A stretch of DNA of 60,465 nucleotides from an uncultured Ruminococcus sp. (GCA_946494335.1 CAMMBV010000020.1:1-60465), one strand, 5' to 3'. Shown: positions 26,343 to 35,786, counted from the first letter of the stretch. Translations and numbers: made by a program. The notes: generated by a model from the letters alone, not told the origin.

Positions 26343-26380
26343 TTGCATATCCGAAGAAAATACTGTATATTATTCTTCGG
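26343..26380 (+). promoter_or_regulatory. argG promoter with an inverted repeat around the -10
   Basis: TTGCAT (26343-26348), 17 bases, TATATT (26366-26371). The arms CCGAAGAA (26351-26358) and TTCTTCGG (26373-26380) bracket the -10. This could be a second operator or a leader hairpin. AGGAGG follows just before the argG ATG at 26414. Confidence 0.65.
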
Positions 26381-26413
26381 AGCTACAAGAAAAAAACATA
26401 GGAGGATACTATT

Positions 26414-27637
26414 ATGAAAGAAAAAGTTGTACTGGCATATTCAGGCGGACTGGATACAACAGCTATTATTCCGTGGCTGAAAGAAAATTTCGATTATGAA
26501 GTTATCTGCTGCTGCATCGACTGCGGACAGGGAAATGAACTGGACGGTCTGGAAGAGCGAGCTGCCAAATCCGGCGCATCCAAATTATATATAGAAAATA
26601 TCATTGATGAATTCTGTGACGACTACATCATGCCCTGTGTAAAGGCAGGCGCTGTATATGAGAACAAATACCTGCTGGGCACCTCCATGGCACGTCCGGT
26701 TATCGCCAAAAAGCTGGTGGAGATCGCCAGAAAAGAAGGCGCTACCGCCATCTGCCACGGCGCCACAGGAAAAGGAAATGACCAGATTCGTTTTGAGCTG
26801 GGCATCAAAGCGCTGGCTCCCGATCTGAAAATCATCGCTCCCTGGAGAATGACCGACGTGTGGACCATGCAGTCCCGCGAGGATGAGATTGAATACTGCC
26901 GTCAGCACGGCATTGACCTGCCCTTCTCCGCAGACAACAGCTACAGCCGCGACCGGAACCTGTGGCACATCAGCCATGAGGGACTGGAACTGGAAGATCC
27001 GGCCAGTGAGCCTAACTACGATCATCTTCTGGTACTGGGAGTATCTCCGGAAAAAGCGCCGGAGGAAGGCGAGTACGTAACCATGACTTTCGAAGCCGGC
27101 GTACCCAAGAGCTTAAACGGAAAGGAAATGAAAGTTTCCGAGATTATCACCGAGCTTAACGCCCTGGGCGGCAAACACGGAGTCGGCATCGTCGATATCG
27201 TGGAAAACCGTGTGGTAGGCATGAAATCCCGCGGCGTATATGAGACCCCCGGCGGAACCATCCTGATGGCCGCTCACGAGCAGCTGGAAGAGCTGGTTTT
27301 AGACCGCGCCACCATGGAAGTGAAAAAAGATATGGGCAATAAATTTGCTCAGATTGTATATGAAGGAAAATGGTTTACACCCCTGCGGGAAGCCATCCAG
27401 GCCTTCGTAGACACGACACAGCAGTACGTGACAGGTGAAGTAAAATTCAAACTGTACAAAGGCAATATCATCAAAGCGGGAACCACCTCTCCCTACAGCC
27501 TCTACAGTGAATCCCTGGCTTCCTTCACCACCGGCGATCTCTATGATCACCACGATGCATCCGGATTCATCACTCTGTTCGGACTTCCCTTAAAAGTCCG
27601 CGCTATGAAGATGGCGGAAGTTGAAAAAAATAAATAA
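26414..27637 (+). CDS. argG: Argininosuccinate synthase
   Basis: ArgG joins citrulline and aspartate with ATP. The 407-aa protein begins [20 protein letters not shown], the PP-loop ATP motif. [14 protein letters not shown] and [16 protein letters not shown] are further signatures. It is transcribed away from argC from a shared regulatory region. argH and the transcarbamylase gene are not in the window. A bidirectional terminator follows. Confidence 0.96.
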   Translation: MKEKVVLAYSGGLDTTAIIPWLKENFDYEVICCCIDCGQGNELDGLEERAAKSGASKLYIENIIDEFCDDYIMPCVKAGAVYENKYLLGTSMARPVIAKKLVEIARKEGATAICHGATGKGNDQIRFELGIKALAPDLKIIAPWRMTDVWTMQSREDEIEYCRQHGIDLPFSADNSYSRDRNLWHISHEGLELEDPASEPNYDHLLVLGVSPEKAPEEGEYVTMTFEAGVPKSLNGKEMKVSEIITELNALGGKHGVGIVDIVENRVVGMKSRGVYETPGGTILMAAHEQLEELVLDRATMEVKKDMGNKFAQIVYEGKWFTPLREAIQAFVDTTQQYVTGEVKFKLYKGNIIKAGTTSPYSLYSESLASFTTGDLYDHHDASGFITLFGLPLKVRAMKMAEVEKNK

Positions 27638-27644
27638 CAGTTTT

Positions 27645-27693
27645 AAAAACCGGGAACGGTATGGATGATTTTTCCTGCCGCTCCCGGTTTTTT
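27645..27693. terminator. Bidirectional terminator between argG and the PBP gene
   Basis: AAAAACCGGGAACGG (27645-27659) pairs with CCGCTCCCGGTTTTT (27678-27692) with one mismatch. The T-run on the right serves argG, and the complementary run serves the leftward PBP gene, whose stop codon lies in the stem end. Confidence 0.85.
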
Positions 27694-30409
27694 AAACCTG
27701 TTTTTCAAAATGCTGATAATCCTTCGGCGATTCCCAGTCGCCGCCCCAGGTAAAGCCCCTCTCCTTAAAAAGCTGATAACACAGATCTTCATGGGTGATC
27801 ATATGCTCCCGTATCTGGCTGCGGTCCGCGTAAACAGCCGCCTCCCTGGTCACATGTACCGGCTCCCCGTTCTCAAACCGGATATAGGGATTCTGCAGCG
27901 GATTGATATCCACGGCGCATCCTCTGGCATGATTGGACAGGCGGCTGCTTCCCGCAATCCGCCGGTAGCAGAATGCAGAAGAATTGTTGGACGCCATGGA
28001 ATTTTCATCCGTGGTCTGTCCGTCCCCCGCCCAGAAGTCATCAATCAGCCGCAGAGACTGTATTTCATATTCCGCCTCAAACAGCTTCTCAAATATATAG
28101 AGGAGATCCTCCTCTAAAGCCGCGTTTGCCACCAGCTCTCCTTGCTGTACCTGATGGTTGAAATCATAATAGTCTACCTGCAGATAACGAAGTTCATCAA
28201 GACTGATATCCGGATTTTCCACATAAGATTTTCCGTTTATTCTCTGAAATACCGCCTCATCAATTTCCGATGAGGTAAAGGTTCCCGTTGTCTTCATTTT
28301 TGCTGCGTCCTCCTTTACAGATGCTACCTCTCCGTTATCAGAAAAATACCAGTCCAGCACGTTTTTACTGTGCTCCGTCACATAGCCGCTGCCGCCCCGG
28401 TCCTTTACATCCTCCACCATGGTCATCAGAAGAATGGGGGATTCCAGATTCTCATCTGTCGTCATCACGCCCAGCCAGCCCAGCTCCGTTCCCTTATCAT
28501 CCTCTTTGCTTTCTTTGATTTCTGCCGTTCCCGTCTTTCCTGCCAGCACAAGATCATCCCGGGAAACTCCATATCCCGTTCCTTCCGGATTATTGATCAC
28601 CTGAATCATATCATCCAGTACCGCAGCTGCCACATCGGCGGAAAAGGCCTGGGAAATCCAGATTTCTGTCCCTGCCTCTTCTTCATATAAAAGCCTGGGC
28701 TTTATCATATTCCCTTCATTTAAAAATGAGGTATAAATGCAGGCCAGATGAAGGGGATTGGCCATCACTTCTCCCTGACCGTATCCGCTGTCCGCCAGCT
28801 GGATTTCCGAGTCAATGGCGCCTTCGTTGGCATACTGGGAGGAAGCCATGGAAATCTCAAAGGGCAGATCCTGCCCAAAGCCCACGGCCTTCAGACCGCC
28901 TGTAAAATTCTCTGCTCCGATTTTCAGCGCAGCCTGGGCAAAATAGATATTATCGGAATAAATCATGGCATTTTCAAGATTCGCCACAGGACTTTCATGA
29001 AGGGTGGTCACATAATAATCGCCCCAGCTGGAATCCTTCTGCCAGCTGGTTCCCAATCTTCCAAAATTCTCCTCCGCCGTAAAAGCTCCCAATGACAGCC
29101 CGATGGCCGCCGTCACCGGCTTTAAGGCGGAGCCTGGCGCAAAGGTCTGGCGGAACCGGTTGTAAAGGGGCATATTCTCATCTTCATTCAGGCTGTCCCA
29201 CTTCTCCTGGGACATTCCCAGGATGAAATCATTGCTGTCATAGGACGGCGTGCTCACCAGCGCCAGCACCTCTCCTGTGTATGGATTCATGGCCACGGAA
29301 CAGCTTTTATCTTCCCGGTATTCGTCATACAGTTTTTCCTGCAGCTGTGCATCGATGGTGACCCGGATATCCTGCCCGTCCTCTTTTGGGGTATAGGCCA
29401 ATACGATCTTCTCCGTTCCCTCTTCATCTTCGATATAGATTTTGCAGCCGTTTTGCCCTCTCAGCTCTTCCTCATAAAGAACCTCCAGACCGCTTCTCCC
29501 GATCTGACTGTCCGAGGTATACCCTTCCCCTTCATGCTCTTTCAAGTCCTCCGCCGTCACGTTCTGCACGTATCCGGTCAGATGAGCCGCCTTTTCTCCC
29601 AGCGGGTAATACCGGACTTCCTTATCTGTAATCATCACTCCCGGAATTTCCAGCAGCTGCCTGGTCAGCTCCTCATCCGTGGTGGCCCCCGCTTCCAGCC
29701 CCTGCTCCTTTGGCAGAGTTTTTATGGGTACGAATGACTCCTCCTGTACCCAGGATGCATTAAGCGCCTCCGTGATATCCTCAGCTTCCAGATCAAGAAG
29801 AGACGCCAGCTTTTCCAGATCCGCCTGAGGCGATTCACTCATTTTTCCCGGCACCAGCCCCACGGAAGAGGCCACGCCCTTTCCCGCCAGCATCTGGTTA
29901 TTGCGGTCCAGAATACTGCCCCGCTGCGCTTTTTCTGTGGAGACGCGTACTTTGTCAGATGACTCCAGGTAAGGAAAGATCACGCTGTCTTCCCAGAAAA
30001 GACAGTATCCCCGCCCTTTTTCCTTCACAAAAGACACTTCATTATCAAATTTTATTTCTCCCGCCTGGCTGCTGCACTGGAATGTGTAGGATACGATCTG
30101 TTCGTTGCCCTCTTTGCGGGTGTCGGAAACTTTTATTTTGATATCAGAAGCCCCAATCCCTTCATAGATGTTCTGATTCCGCGCAGTAAAATCCTCCCGG
30201 GAAATGCGGGACGCGCTGATTTCATCCAGCATGTCATACATCTGATCGTATTTTCCCTCTTCGATGTATCCCATGTACTCTGTCAGAAGCTCCTGGGGCG
30301 TCCTTCCCTTTCCCAGACTGAAAAATACGACTGTCGCCGCCGCTGCCAAAACGGCCAGGATCAGGATTATCATCGGTATCAGAATTTTCTTTTTCAGCTT
30401 TGCTTTCAT
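27692..30409 (-). CDS. PBP2a-like transpeptidase fused to an M15 D,D-carboxypeptidase
   Basis: This 905-aa membrane-anchored cell-wall enzyme has, in order: one membrane helix (10-32), an NTF2-like MecA_N domain (about 36-150), a PBP dimerisation domain (about 155-335) and a transpeptidase domain. The last has SALK (Ser427, Lys430), SDN (485-487) and KTG (625-627), the complete penicillin-binding triad. From about 735 a second catalytic domain of the M15/VanY type follows, with zinc ligands H827 and D834 in SNHARGCAVDIN and H900 in DYQHFE. MecA_N-type PBPs are often low-affinity transpeptidases. M15 enzymes trim the terminal D-Ala, so one protein could crosslink and edit stem peptides. GGGGAGG precedes the ATG, and its promoter carries a BlaI-like box. 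Confidence 0.88.
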   Translation of the reverse strand: MKAKLKKKILIPMIILILAVLAAAATVVFFSLGKGRTPQELLTEYMGYIEEGKYDQMYDMLDEISASRISREDFTARNQNIYEGIGASDIKIKVSDTRKEGNEQIVSYTFQCSSQAGEIKFDNEVSFVKEKGRGYCLFWEDSVIFPYLESSDKVRVSTEKAQRGSILDRNNQMLAGKGVASSVGLVPGKMSESPQADLEKLASLLDLEAEDITEALNASWVQEESFVPIKTLPKEQGLEAGATTDEELTRQLLEIPGVMITDKEVRYYPLGEKAAHLTGYVQNVTAEDLKEHEGEGYTSDSQIGRSGLEVLYEEELRGQNGCKIYIEDEEGTEKIVLAYTPKEDGQDIRVTIDAQLQEKLYDEYREDKSCSVAMNPYTGEVLALVSTPSYDSNDFILGMSQEKWDSLNEDENMPLYNRFRQTFAPGSALKPVTAAIGLSLGAFTAEENFGRLGTSWQKDSSWGDYYVTTLHESPVANLENAMIYSDNIYFAQAALKIGAENFTGGLKAVGFGQDLPFEISMASSQYANEGAIDSEIQLADSGYGQGEVMANPLHLACIYTSFLNEGNMIKPRLLYEEEAGTEIWISQAFSADVAAAVLDDMIQVINNPEGTGYGVSRDDLVLAGKTGTAEIKESKEDDKGTELGWLGVMTTDENLESPILLMTMVEDVKDRGGSGYVTEHSKNVLDWYFSDNGEVASVKEDAAKMKTTGTFTSSEIDEAVFQRINGKSYVENPDISLDELRYLQVDYYDFNHQVQQGELVANAALEEDLLYIFEKLFEAEYEIQSLRLIDDFWAGDGQTTDENSMASNNSSAFCYRRIAGSSRLSNHARGCAVDINPLQNPYIRFENGEPVHVTREAAVYADRSQIREHMITHEDLCYQLFKERGFTWGGDWESPKDYQHFEKQV

Positions 30410-30452
30410 AATATCCTCCCCTTGATAAATGATCGCTTTCTTGTTTCTTCAA

Positions 30453-30481
30453 AGTATTACATACGTAAGGTTGAAAGTCAA
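30453..30481 (-). promoter_or_regulatory. PBP promoter with BlaI/MecI-like operator
   Basis: Leftward TTGACT (30481-30476), 17 bases, AATACT (30458-30453). TTACATACGTAA (30457-30468) overlaps the -10 and spacer and differs by one base from the classical BlaI dyad core TTACATATGTAA. The + strand flanks (AAAGTA before, GGTT after) also resemble known bla operators. Repression by the BlaI encoded at 52791-53177 is inferred. Confidence 0.7.
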
Positions 30482-30512
30482 TAGTCATAGTTGAGGATAT
30501 ATTTTTGAAATC

Positions 30513-31289
30513 TTATTTCGTAATGGATTTAATTATTATTCTTATACCAATAAACATTATAAGCAACGGAGCAACCATAGAAATAAGTACTGGAGTTTGG
30601 CCTAATATTGAAGAAAGACTTCCGCACTGGCTTTCAAAAATCATAATTACAAATATCAATGTTAAAGAATTCGTTGTTGCTGTCGATAAGGCCTTTCCAA
30701 CTTTAGTCTGTGGTAATTGTTTTACTAAAAAGGAAACAACATTGTTCTCGGGGTCCAATTTCAATATACGTCCTATTATCATTGCCGGAGTCAGAACCAG
30801 AGAAGTCCCTGTTATAAAACACTGCAGTACAGTAACTGCCCAGGAAAAAACAAAGGTCTGTTTAACAATTAACAAGAAGTAATGATTCACGAGAATTCCA
30901 ACTAAAGCCACGACGATACTTCTGATTATTTTTCCTGAATAACCAGTTCCTCCGAAACCGCTGGGTATTATATTTGATACATAAGAAATAACAAAAGTAA
31001 GTGAGATTAATTCCGTACATTCCAAAATAAAGACTTTGAGATTATTGTGAAATAAATCAGAAAGACTTTTATAGTAATCGAGTTGATCTACAAAAGGGAT
31101 ACCTTCCACTGAAAGAGTGCTCCCAAACAAACCAATAATAACAAAGTACAGAATAACAATTGTCAAACTTCCCTCCAAGACTTTCCCAGACTCCCCGGAT
31201 GATTCTAATCCACATATAGAATTTAAGACTGCGTTTAATACTATAAGTATCAATATTAAAACACAACTCATTGTAATAACCTGAATCAC
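30513..31289 (-). CDS. Polytopic membrane protein, last gene of the GTPase/tubulin locus
   Basis: A 258-aa protein (GTG start at 31289, AAAAGGAG upstream) with about seven hydrophobic segments, e.g. VITMSCVLILILIVLNAVL, LTIVILYFVIIGLFG, IIRSIVVALVGILVNHYFLL and LISMVAPLLIMFIGIRIII. There is no soluble domain of note and I do not recognise the family. It follows the 164-aa gene by 21 bases. No terminator is visible between it and the PBP promoter 30 bases beyond, so the long transcript may read into the PBP gene. A pore or anchor role is possible but not shown. Confidence 0.6.
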   Translation of the reverse strand: MIQVITMSCVLILILIVLNAVLNSICGLESSGESGKVLEGSLTIVILYFVIIGLFGSTLSVEGIPFVDQLDYYKSLSDLFHNNLKVFILECTELISLTFVISYVSNIIPSGFGGTGYSGKIIRSIVVALVGILVNHYFLLIVKQTFVFSWAVTVLQCFITGTSLVLTPAMIIGRILKLDPENNVVSFLVKQLPQTKVGKALSTATTNSLTLIFVIMIFESQCGSLSSILGQTPVLISMVAPLLIMFIGIRIIIKSITK

Positions 31290-31310
31290 TTTTTCTCATC
31301 TCCTTTTCAA

Positions 31311-31805
31311 TTAACACGCTATTACAGAAACTGTACCATCTGAACTGACGGCCCGGCAGCAGTCAATATAAACCTCAATAAATTCATATCCGCCCCGCAG
31401 CGCAATAGATCGTGCCTTTTCCAAGCCAGCTGGCAGCCCCTGCCCCCTTTTATAATGCTCAATAATTTGTCCTGAAAAATCTAATGTGTGAACTTCATAC
31501 GGATCACCCAAATAACACCTGGAAACATATCCCAAAAGAACCCCTGTTACATCTATTTCCGGAAACTCATTCCGAATTGTTTCTATAATTTCATTGACTT
31601 TATTTTGATTGTGCGCATGGCCTCCCGCATCTAACTTATGCAATATGGACATATATTCCGGAGAACGTTTCTTTCTCAGCAATCTATCCACTTTCATTTT
31701 ATTCATATGAATATTCTCATTTCGCGACTCACTCTGATAAGTTGCACTTAAAACATCTGCAGTGTTCTCGTAATTCTTTGGTTGTTTTAATATTGGTTTT
31801 GGCAT
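31311..31805 (-). CDS. Hypothetical protein, possible effector or adaptor
   Basis: A 164-aa protein with a disordered polar N-terminus (1-50) and a compact C-terminal domain (about 65-164) containing HKLDAGGHAHNQ, LDFSGQIIEHYKRGQGLPAG and GYEFIEVYIDCCRAV. It has no membrane helix. I do not recognise the family. It comes directly after the AAA ATPase gene (33-base gap), and a small soluble protein here could be the ATPase substrate, an effector or an adaptor. Confidence 0.55.
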   Translation of the reverse strand: MPKPILKQPKNYENTADVLSATYQSESRNENIHMNKMKVDRLLRKKRSPEYMSILHKLDAGGHAHNQNKVNEIIETIRNEFPEIDVTGVLLGYVSRCYLGDPYEVHTLDFSGQIIEHYKRGQGLPAGLEKARSIALRGGYEFIEVYIDCCRAVSSDGTVSVIAC

Positions 31806-31838
31806 TTTTCCCTCATTTCACATATGTTTGTATAATAT

Positions 31839-33413
31839 TTACACCAGCACTTTCCTTGTTTTTGGTCCAGTCGTTTTCTTCGATAATTCCTCTTCTCCAA
31901 TCGGTCTTCCTGAGGCTGGAACAGCACGCTCCTTTCCCCAATCACGGATCGATTCTATTTTCTCGGGACTTGTCTGCGATAATGGTACTACATTATTGAA
32001 TGCTGTCACCATCTCCTCTTCATTTAAAACAAAACTGTTGTTTGCTATACTTCTATAAGCCAAATCTCTTACCGTAGATTCCAAATCCGCTCCGGTAAAC
32101 CCTTCCGTTAATTCAACAATTTTATCTGCAACATGACCGGAAAACTCCGTTTTTAAATATTTTCTCATATATAATGACAGGATTTCTCTTCTTTCATCTG
32201 CTGTAGGTAAATCAATAAAAAACAGTTCATCAAATCTTCCTCTTCTCAAAAGTTCCGATGGCAGCATCGACACATCATTTGCCGTAGCGACAACAAAAAC
32301 CTGTTTTTTACACTCCTGCAGCCAAAACAGAAATTGCCCTACCATTCTGGTTGACACACCGCCATCATTTGAACTCCCTGCTCCTGACAAACCCTTTTCA
32401 ATTTCATCAATCCAGAGAATACAAGGAGAAACATTTTCAGCAGTGGTCAGGGCATCTTTCAGCTGCTGCTCTGACTGTCCTACATAACTTCCCTGTACAG
32501 TCGCAAAGTCTAACCGATATAGAGGCAGCTTCCAATTGGCTGAAATAGATTTCGCCGATAACGATTTTCCACATCCTGGAACACCAACCAGTAAAATTCC
32601 TCTTGGTGGCTGCAGACCCTTTGATTTTAATTCATCCCGTTTTTCCGGCGTAAGGAGTTCCTTTTTCTCATCCAGCCACTTTTTCAAACCGGTTAGACCT
32701 CCCACATCTTTCACGCTTTCATCAACATCGATTTTCTCAAGACCGGATATATCTGAAAAAAGCCGGTCTTTTGCATACCTTATTTCATCTAAATCCGATT
32801 TTTTAATGCTTCTGTTTGCAATTAATGCTGCTATCACATTTTCAGCTTCTATACGTGTAACTCCCGCCAAAGTCGACGCCGCTTCCCTGATGTCAGTATT
32901 ATCCCACTCAATAGGAATCTCCGAACGATAGTCATCAATATATTTCTTTATAATAGTATACATCTCATCCTCATTAGGAAGGTCTATTTTCAAGACCATC
33001 CCCAATCTTTGCAGTTGATTCCATATTGCATTATTTGTTAATACGATAACCTGCCCCCCTGTTTCGTTGGCCAGTGTAACCAGGTCCAGAATCTGCCGTG
33101 AATCCCCGTTATCTGTACTAAGATCAGGAATTTCTGTCAAGATCAGCGTCAAATACTGTTTCCGCTTCATCTGCTCACTCATAAACTCAATAGCACTGTA
33201 TACAGATTTATCATTATTAATAATTTTCTCTGTTGCTATATCATAAATACCTTTTGACAATGTATGTACATAAAAGGATAAAGTCAGTTCTTCGGCAATT
33301 TCTTTTAAAACCTCTAAGGTACGAGCCCTTTCTATGGTATTTATGGCAATAAATGGGATTCTTGCTATAGAATATCTTCTTAACAGTTCTTTACTTTCAT
33401 TCACATCGCTCAT
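31839..33413 (-). CDS. Ycf46-like AAA+ ATPase
   Basis: This 524-aa cytoplasmic protein has a degenerate N-terminal ATPase-like half (about 1-215: FIAINTIERARTLEVLKEIA...IILTNNA-type strands) and a full AAA module: Walker A GVPGCGKS (277-284), Walker B ILWIDEIEKG, sensor 1 VVATAND and arginine finger LRRGRFDE. The layout is that of Ycf46 and related FtsH/Cdc48-type AAA proteins without a protease domain. It most likely remodels or disassembles protein complexes, plausibly the GTPase or tubulin-like polymer of this locus. GAGGA precedes the ATG. It is 15 bases downstream of the 153-aa gene. Confidence 0.82.
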   Translation of the reverse strand: MSDVNESKELLRRYSIARIPFIAINTIERARTLEVLKEIAEELTLSFYVHTLSKGIYDIATEKIINNDKSVYSAIEFMSEQMKRKQYLTLILTEIPDLSTDNGDSRQILDLVTLANETGGQVIVLTNNAIWNQLQRLGMVLKIDLPNEDEMYTIIKKYIDDYRSEIPIEWDNTDIREAASTLAGVTRIEAENVIAALIANRSIKKSDLDEIRYAKDRLFSDISGLEKIDVDESVKDVGGLTGLKKWLDEKKELLTPEKRDELKSKGLQPPRGILLVGVPGCGKSLSAKSISANWKLPLYRLDFATVQGSYVGQSEQQLKDALTTAENVSPCILWIDEIEKGLSGAGSSNDGGVSTRMVGQFLFWLQECKKQVFVVATANDVSMLPSELLRRGRFDELFFIDLPTADERREILSLYMRKYLKTEFSGHVADKIVELTEGFTGADLESTVRDLAYRSIANNSFVLNEEEMVTAFNNVVPLSQTSPEKIESIRDWGKERAVPASGRPIGEEELSKKTTGPKTRKVLV

Positions 33414-33428
33414 TCGTTAAATCCTCTT

Positions 33429-33890
33429 CTAAAACTCATTTACTCTGTTATTTCTTACTATGTTTAACAATTTTCCGCTTCTGTCGCTTTTCGCGGAATC
33501 TTCCAGAGAATTTTGTATACTGTTTGCCTGGCTGATGACCAGCTGTATGTACCTTGGGCGTTCTTTTTCCGGAATAGCCGGAATATCCATTACTCTGGTC
33601 AAAAAACATAGTTCTCTGCGAAGAGCCAACAGTGCCTGAACGATAACCCGCTCCTGGCCTCTTGCATGTCCCATTTCTTTCTGAAATTTATCTGTCGCCT
33701 GATTCATTCTGAAATTAATTGCATCTGCCAGTCGTTTTGTAAATCGCTCTGCGATTCCTGTCTGCCATTCGATTGTTCCCTGTTTCATTGCTTCTAAAAC
33801 TGTTTCATCATCTGCCTGCATTTTTAGCATGCTCAGTATATCAGTCCATTCTGAATATGTATGCGGCGGTGAGTAAATTCCTTTTTTCAT
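33429..33890 (-). CDS. Helical hypothetical protein
   Basis: A 153-aa mainly helical soluble protein (AERFTKRLADAINFRMNQAT, RVIVQALLALRRELCFLTRVM). No motif is recognised. It starts 4 bases after the zinc-ribbon gene stop and lies just before the AAA ATPase, so it may be its adaptor. Confidence 0.55.
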   Translation of the reverse strand: MKKGIYSPPHTYSEWTDILSMLKMQADDETVLEAMKQGTIEWQTGIAERFTKRLADAINFRMNQATDKFQKEMGHARGQERVIVQALLALRRELCFLTRVMDIPAIPEKERPRYIQLVISQANSIQNSLEDSAKSDRSGKLLNIVRNNRVNEF

Positions 33891-33894
33891 TATA

Positions 33895-34185
33895 CTATTT
33901 CCTCCTGACTACTACCTGCGGCGGTTCAATGTTCCAGTCCGGCAACCCCTGCGCAAACACGTTTTTAGGTTCCACATATTTATTTATTGCTGTATTTGAA
34001 TTGCTTTCTGGCGTCTGCCCAAATGCAGACGGCTTTGTAACCTCGTTTTGCAATCCACCAAGCGCTTTCCCACAGGAAGAGCAAAACTTATTGCCTGGCT
34101 TGTTGGCTGCACCGCATGCAGAACATGAAATAACCTCACCGCCTGCAACTTTGTTGATAAAATCCGCTTTACTTTTTGCATCCAT
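33895..34185 (-). CDS. Zinc-ribbon protein
   Basis: The ATG at 34185 (MDAKSKADF) has GGAGG 7 bases upstream and gives 96 aa. A zinc ribbon is formed by CSAC and CSSC (C-x2-C...C-x2-C, about residues 21-41), the ending GNKFCSSCGKAL being typical of membrane- or complex-associated ribbons. The remaining 55 residues are low-complexity and polar with a basic end (VVVRRK). It probably serves as a docking tag within the complex. Confidence 0.65.
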   Translation of the reverse strand: MDAKSKADFINKVAGGEVISCSACGAANKPGNKFCSSCGKALGGLQNEVTKPSAFGQTPESNSNTAINKYVEPKNVFAQGLPDWNIEPPQVVVRRK

Positions 34186-34216
34186 ATCCGTTCCTCCATT
34201 TCCTTTTTTCATTTGT

Positions 34217-35773
34217 TTATTTCTTATTTACATCCCAAATCAGGAAAAATTTATGATAGATTCGTTCCTCCTTTTGTTTTTCAGAAACAGTCATCTTTAA
34301 GTGTCCACTCTTAATTGTAGTCTTTAATCCCTTGTTGCCCTGCCCTTTTTCCACATTTCCGTTTCCCCAATCAAACTTTACATTCGTACCTTTTTTAAAC
34401 CCATTCAAATTCACAGTAAGCTCTGCTCCTACCGATAACCCGTCTGCCTCGGTACTTAAATGGTACTCCGGATACTTTGCATCCTCCTTCACCCTTTTTA
34501 CTGACACCAGCACAGGGATTATCACACAAAGGCATAAAAATGCAATACTTCCCGCTGCTTTCTTTCCTTTTGGTGTTCCTTTAAAATATGCGACTTTTAC
34601 AAACCATAATACGGTTATTAACGTCCCTCCCGATAGCATGAGAATATTTTTATTTTCTCTGCTTCCATATTCAAAAATCAATATTAAATATGGCAATGCC
34701 AAAAAGATTTTCAAGAAAGAAGTTCTCTTTATCTCCTCTGTTTCTTCCACAATGTTCTTCACCAACAATACCATTACAATTGCCAGAAACAGGATCAGAT
34801 ATTTCTTTTTAACAACACTCTCTTCCAATAAATATGCAATCGGAATCCAAAAAATATAAAATACCGGAACTCCCCAATTTTTCTTTAAAAAGCCCTGTTG
34901 ATTGAGTACTTTTATCAACCATTCACCTAACAAAATTCCAATCAAAATCCCCATAATTGAGAATTCTTTAATCCATCCGCCTTGATATATGAAATAAAAG
35001 AACAGAAGCAGAAAAAGTCCTCCTCCGAGATATCTCTCGGAGTAATTCTCCATATTTAACATTGTCGTAATGGCTGCTATGGCTACTGCAACTGGAATAA
35101 TCCAATGTACCTTTATTACAGCTAGCGGATGATAATAAAAAGTATCCATTTGTTTCCAAAAATAAAATGAAAACAGGGTATAACCAAACAATACTCCAGA
35201 TGCACATATGTATAATCCCGGAAGAATCAGGCTTTTCCTCTTATCCGTTTTTCTACAGAGATACCGCTTCATTGCAACAAAATAGGTCATCAATACAATA
35301 ACCATGCTGCCCTGAATCAGCAAACCCAATGCTTTATACCGAAAAACATATGGTGCAAAAAATGCAAGCAACAATCCTGCAGTTAATTTCAGATGACTGG
35401 CAATCAGAAAATTATTTATTCTGTCCAGTGCAGTACATACAAAAATCCATATTATTATCCATACAAAATATTTGTATAAAGATAAAATTCCCGATATCTG
35501 CTTAATGTCATAAATACCTACATAGCTAACCCACAATATCACCGTTAACGCAATACATGAATCTCTTTCTTTTTCCGCCCAGATTTCCCGATCAATCTCT
35601 GTCATTTTTGCTGCATTTAACTGCACATCATAATTTTCCTTTGTCCAGAAAATCATTCCTAAAACTGCTAAAATTAAAAACAAATATTTTTTATCAAGAA
35701 TTGCCTGAACCATAAAATAGATTACAGGTAATATAAACGTCAAGCAGCTTATATCCGTATTTATCTTTTTCAT
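34217..35773 (-). CDS. Large polytopic membrane protein with external C-terminal domain
   Basis: A 518-aa protein with about 12-14 membrane helices in the first 430 residues, then a soluble domain of about 85 residues (YHLSTEADGLSVGAELTVNLNG...FDWGNGNVEKG...KMTVSEKQKEERIYHKFFLIWDV) that looks like an immunoglobulin/PKD-type beta sandwich. No transporter signature is recognised. With the vWA protein it gives the locus two candidate surface sensing parts. It is 13 bases from the Sel1 gene. Confidence 0.6.
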   Translation of the reverse strand: MKKINTDISCLTFILPVIYFMVQAILDKKYLFLILAVLGMIFWTKENYDVQLNAAKMTEIDREIWAEKERDSCIALTVILWVSYVGIYDIKQISGILSLYKYFVWIIIWIFVCTALDRINNFLIASHLKLTAGLLLAFFAPYVFRYKALGLLIQGSMVIVLMTYFVAMKRYLCRKTDKRKSLILPGLYICASGVLFGYTLFSFYFWKQMDTFYYHPLAVIKVHWIIPVAVAIAAITTMLNMENYSERYLGGGLFLLLFFYFIYQGGWIKEFSIMGILIGILLGEWLIKVLNQQGFLKKNWGVPVFYIFWIPIAYLLEESVVKKKYLILFLAIVMVLLVKNIVEETEEIKRTSFLKIFLALPYLILIFEYGSRENKNILMLSGGTLITVLWFVKVAYFKGTPKGKKAAGSIAFLCLCVIIPVLVSVKRVKEDAKYPEYHLSTEADGLSVGAELTVNLNGFKKGTNVKFDWGNGNVEKGQGNKGLKTTIKSGHLKMTVSEKQKEERIYHKFFLIWDVNKK

Positions 35774-35786
35774 CCTTTCTCCCTCT

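Noticed and set aside
30453-30481. MerR-type operator reading of the PBP promoter spacer
   Set aside because: The spacer is 17 bases, not the 19-20 typical of MerR promoters, and TTACATACGTAA fits the BlaI dyad with blaI in the same window.
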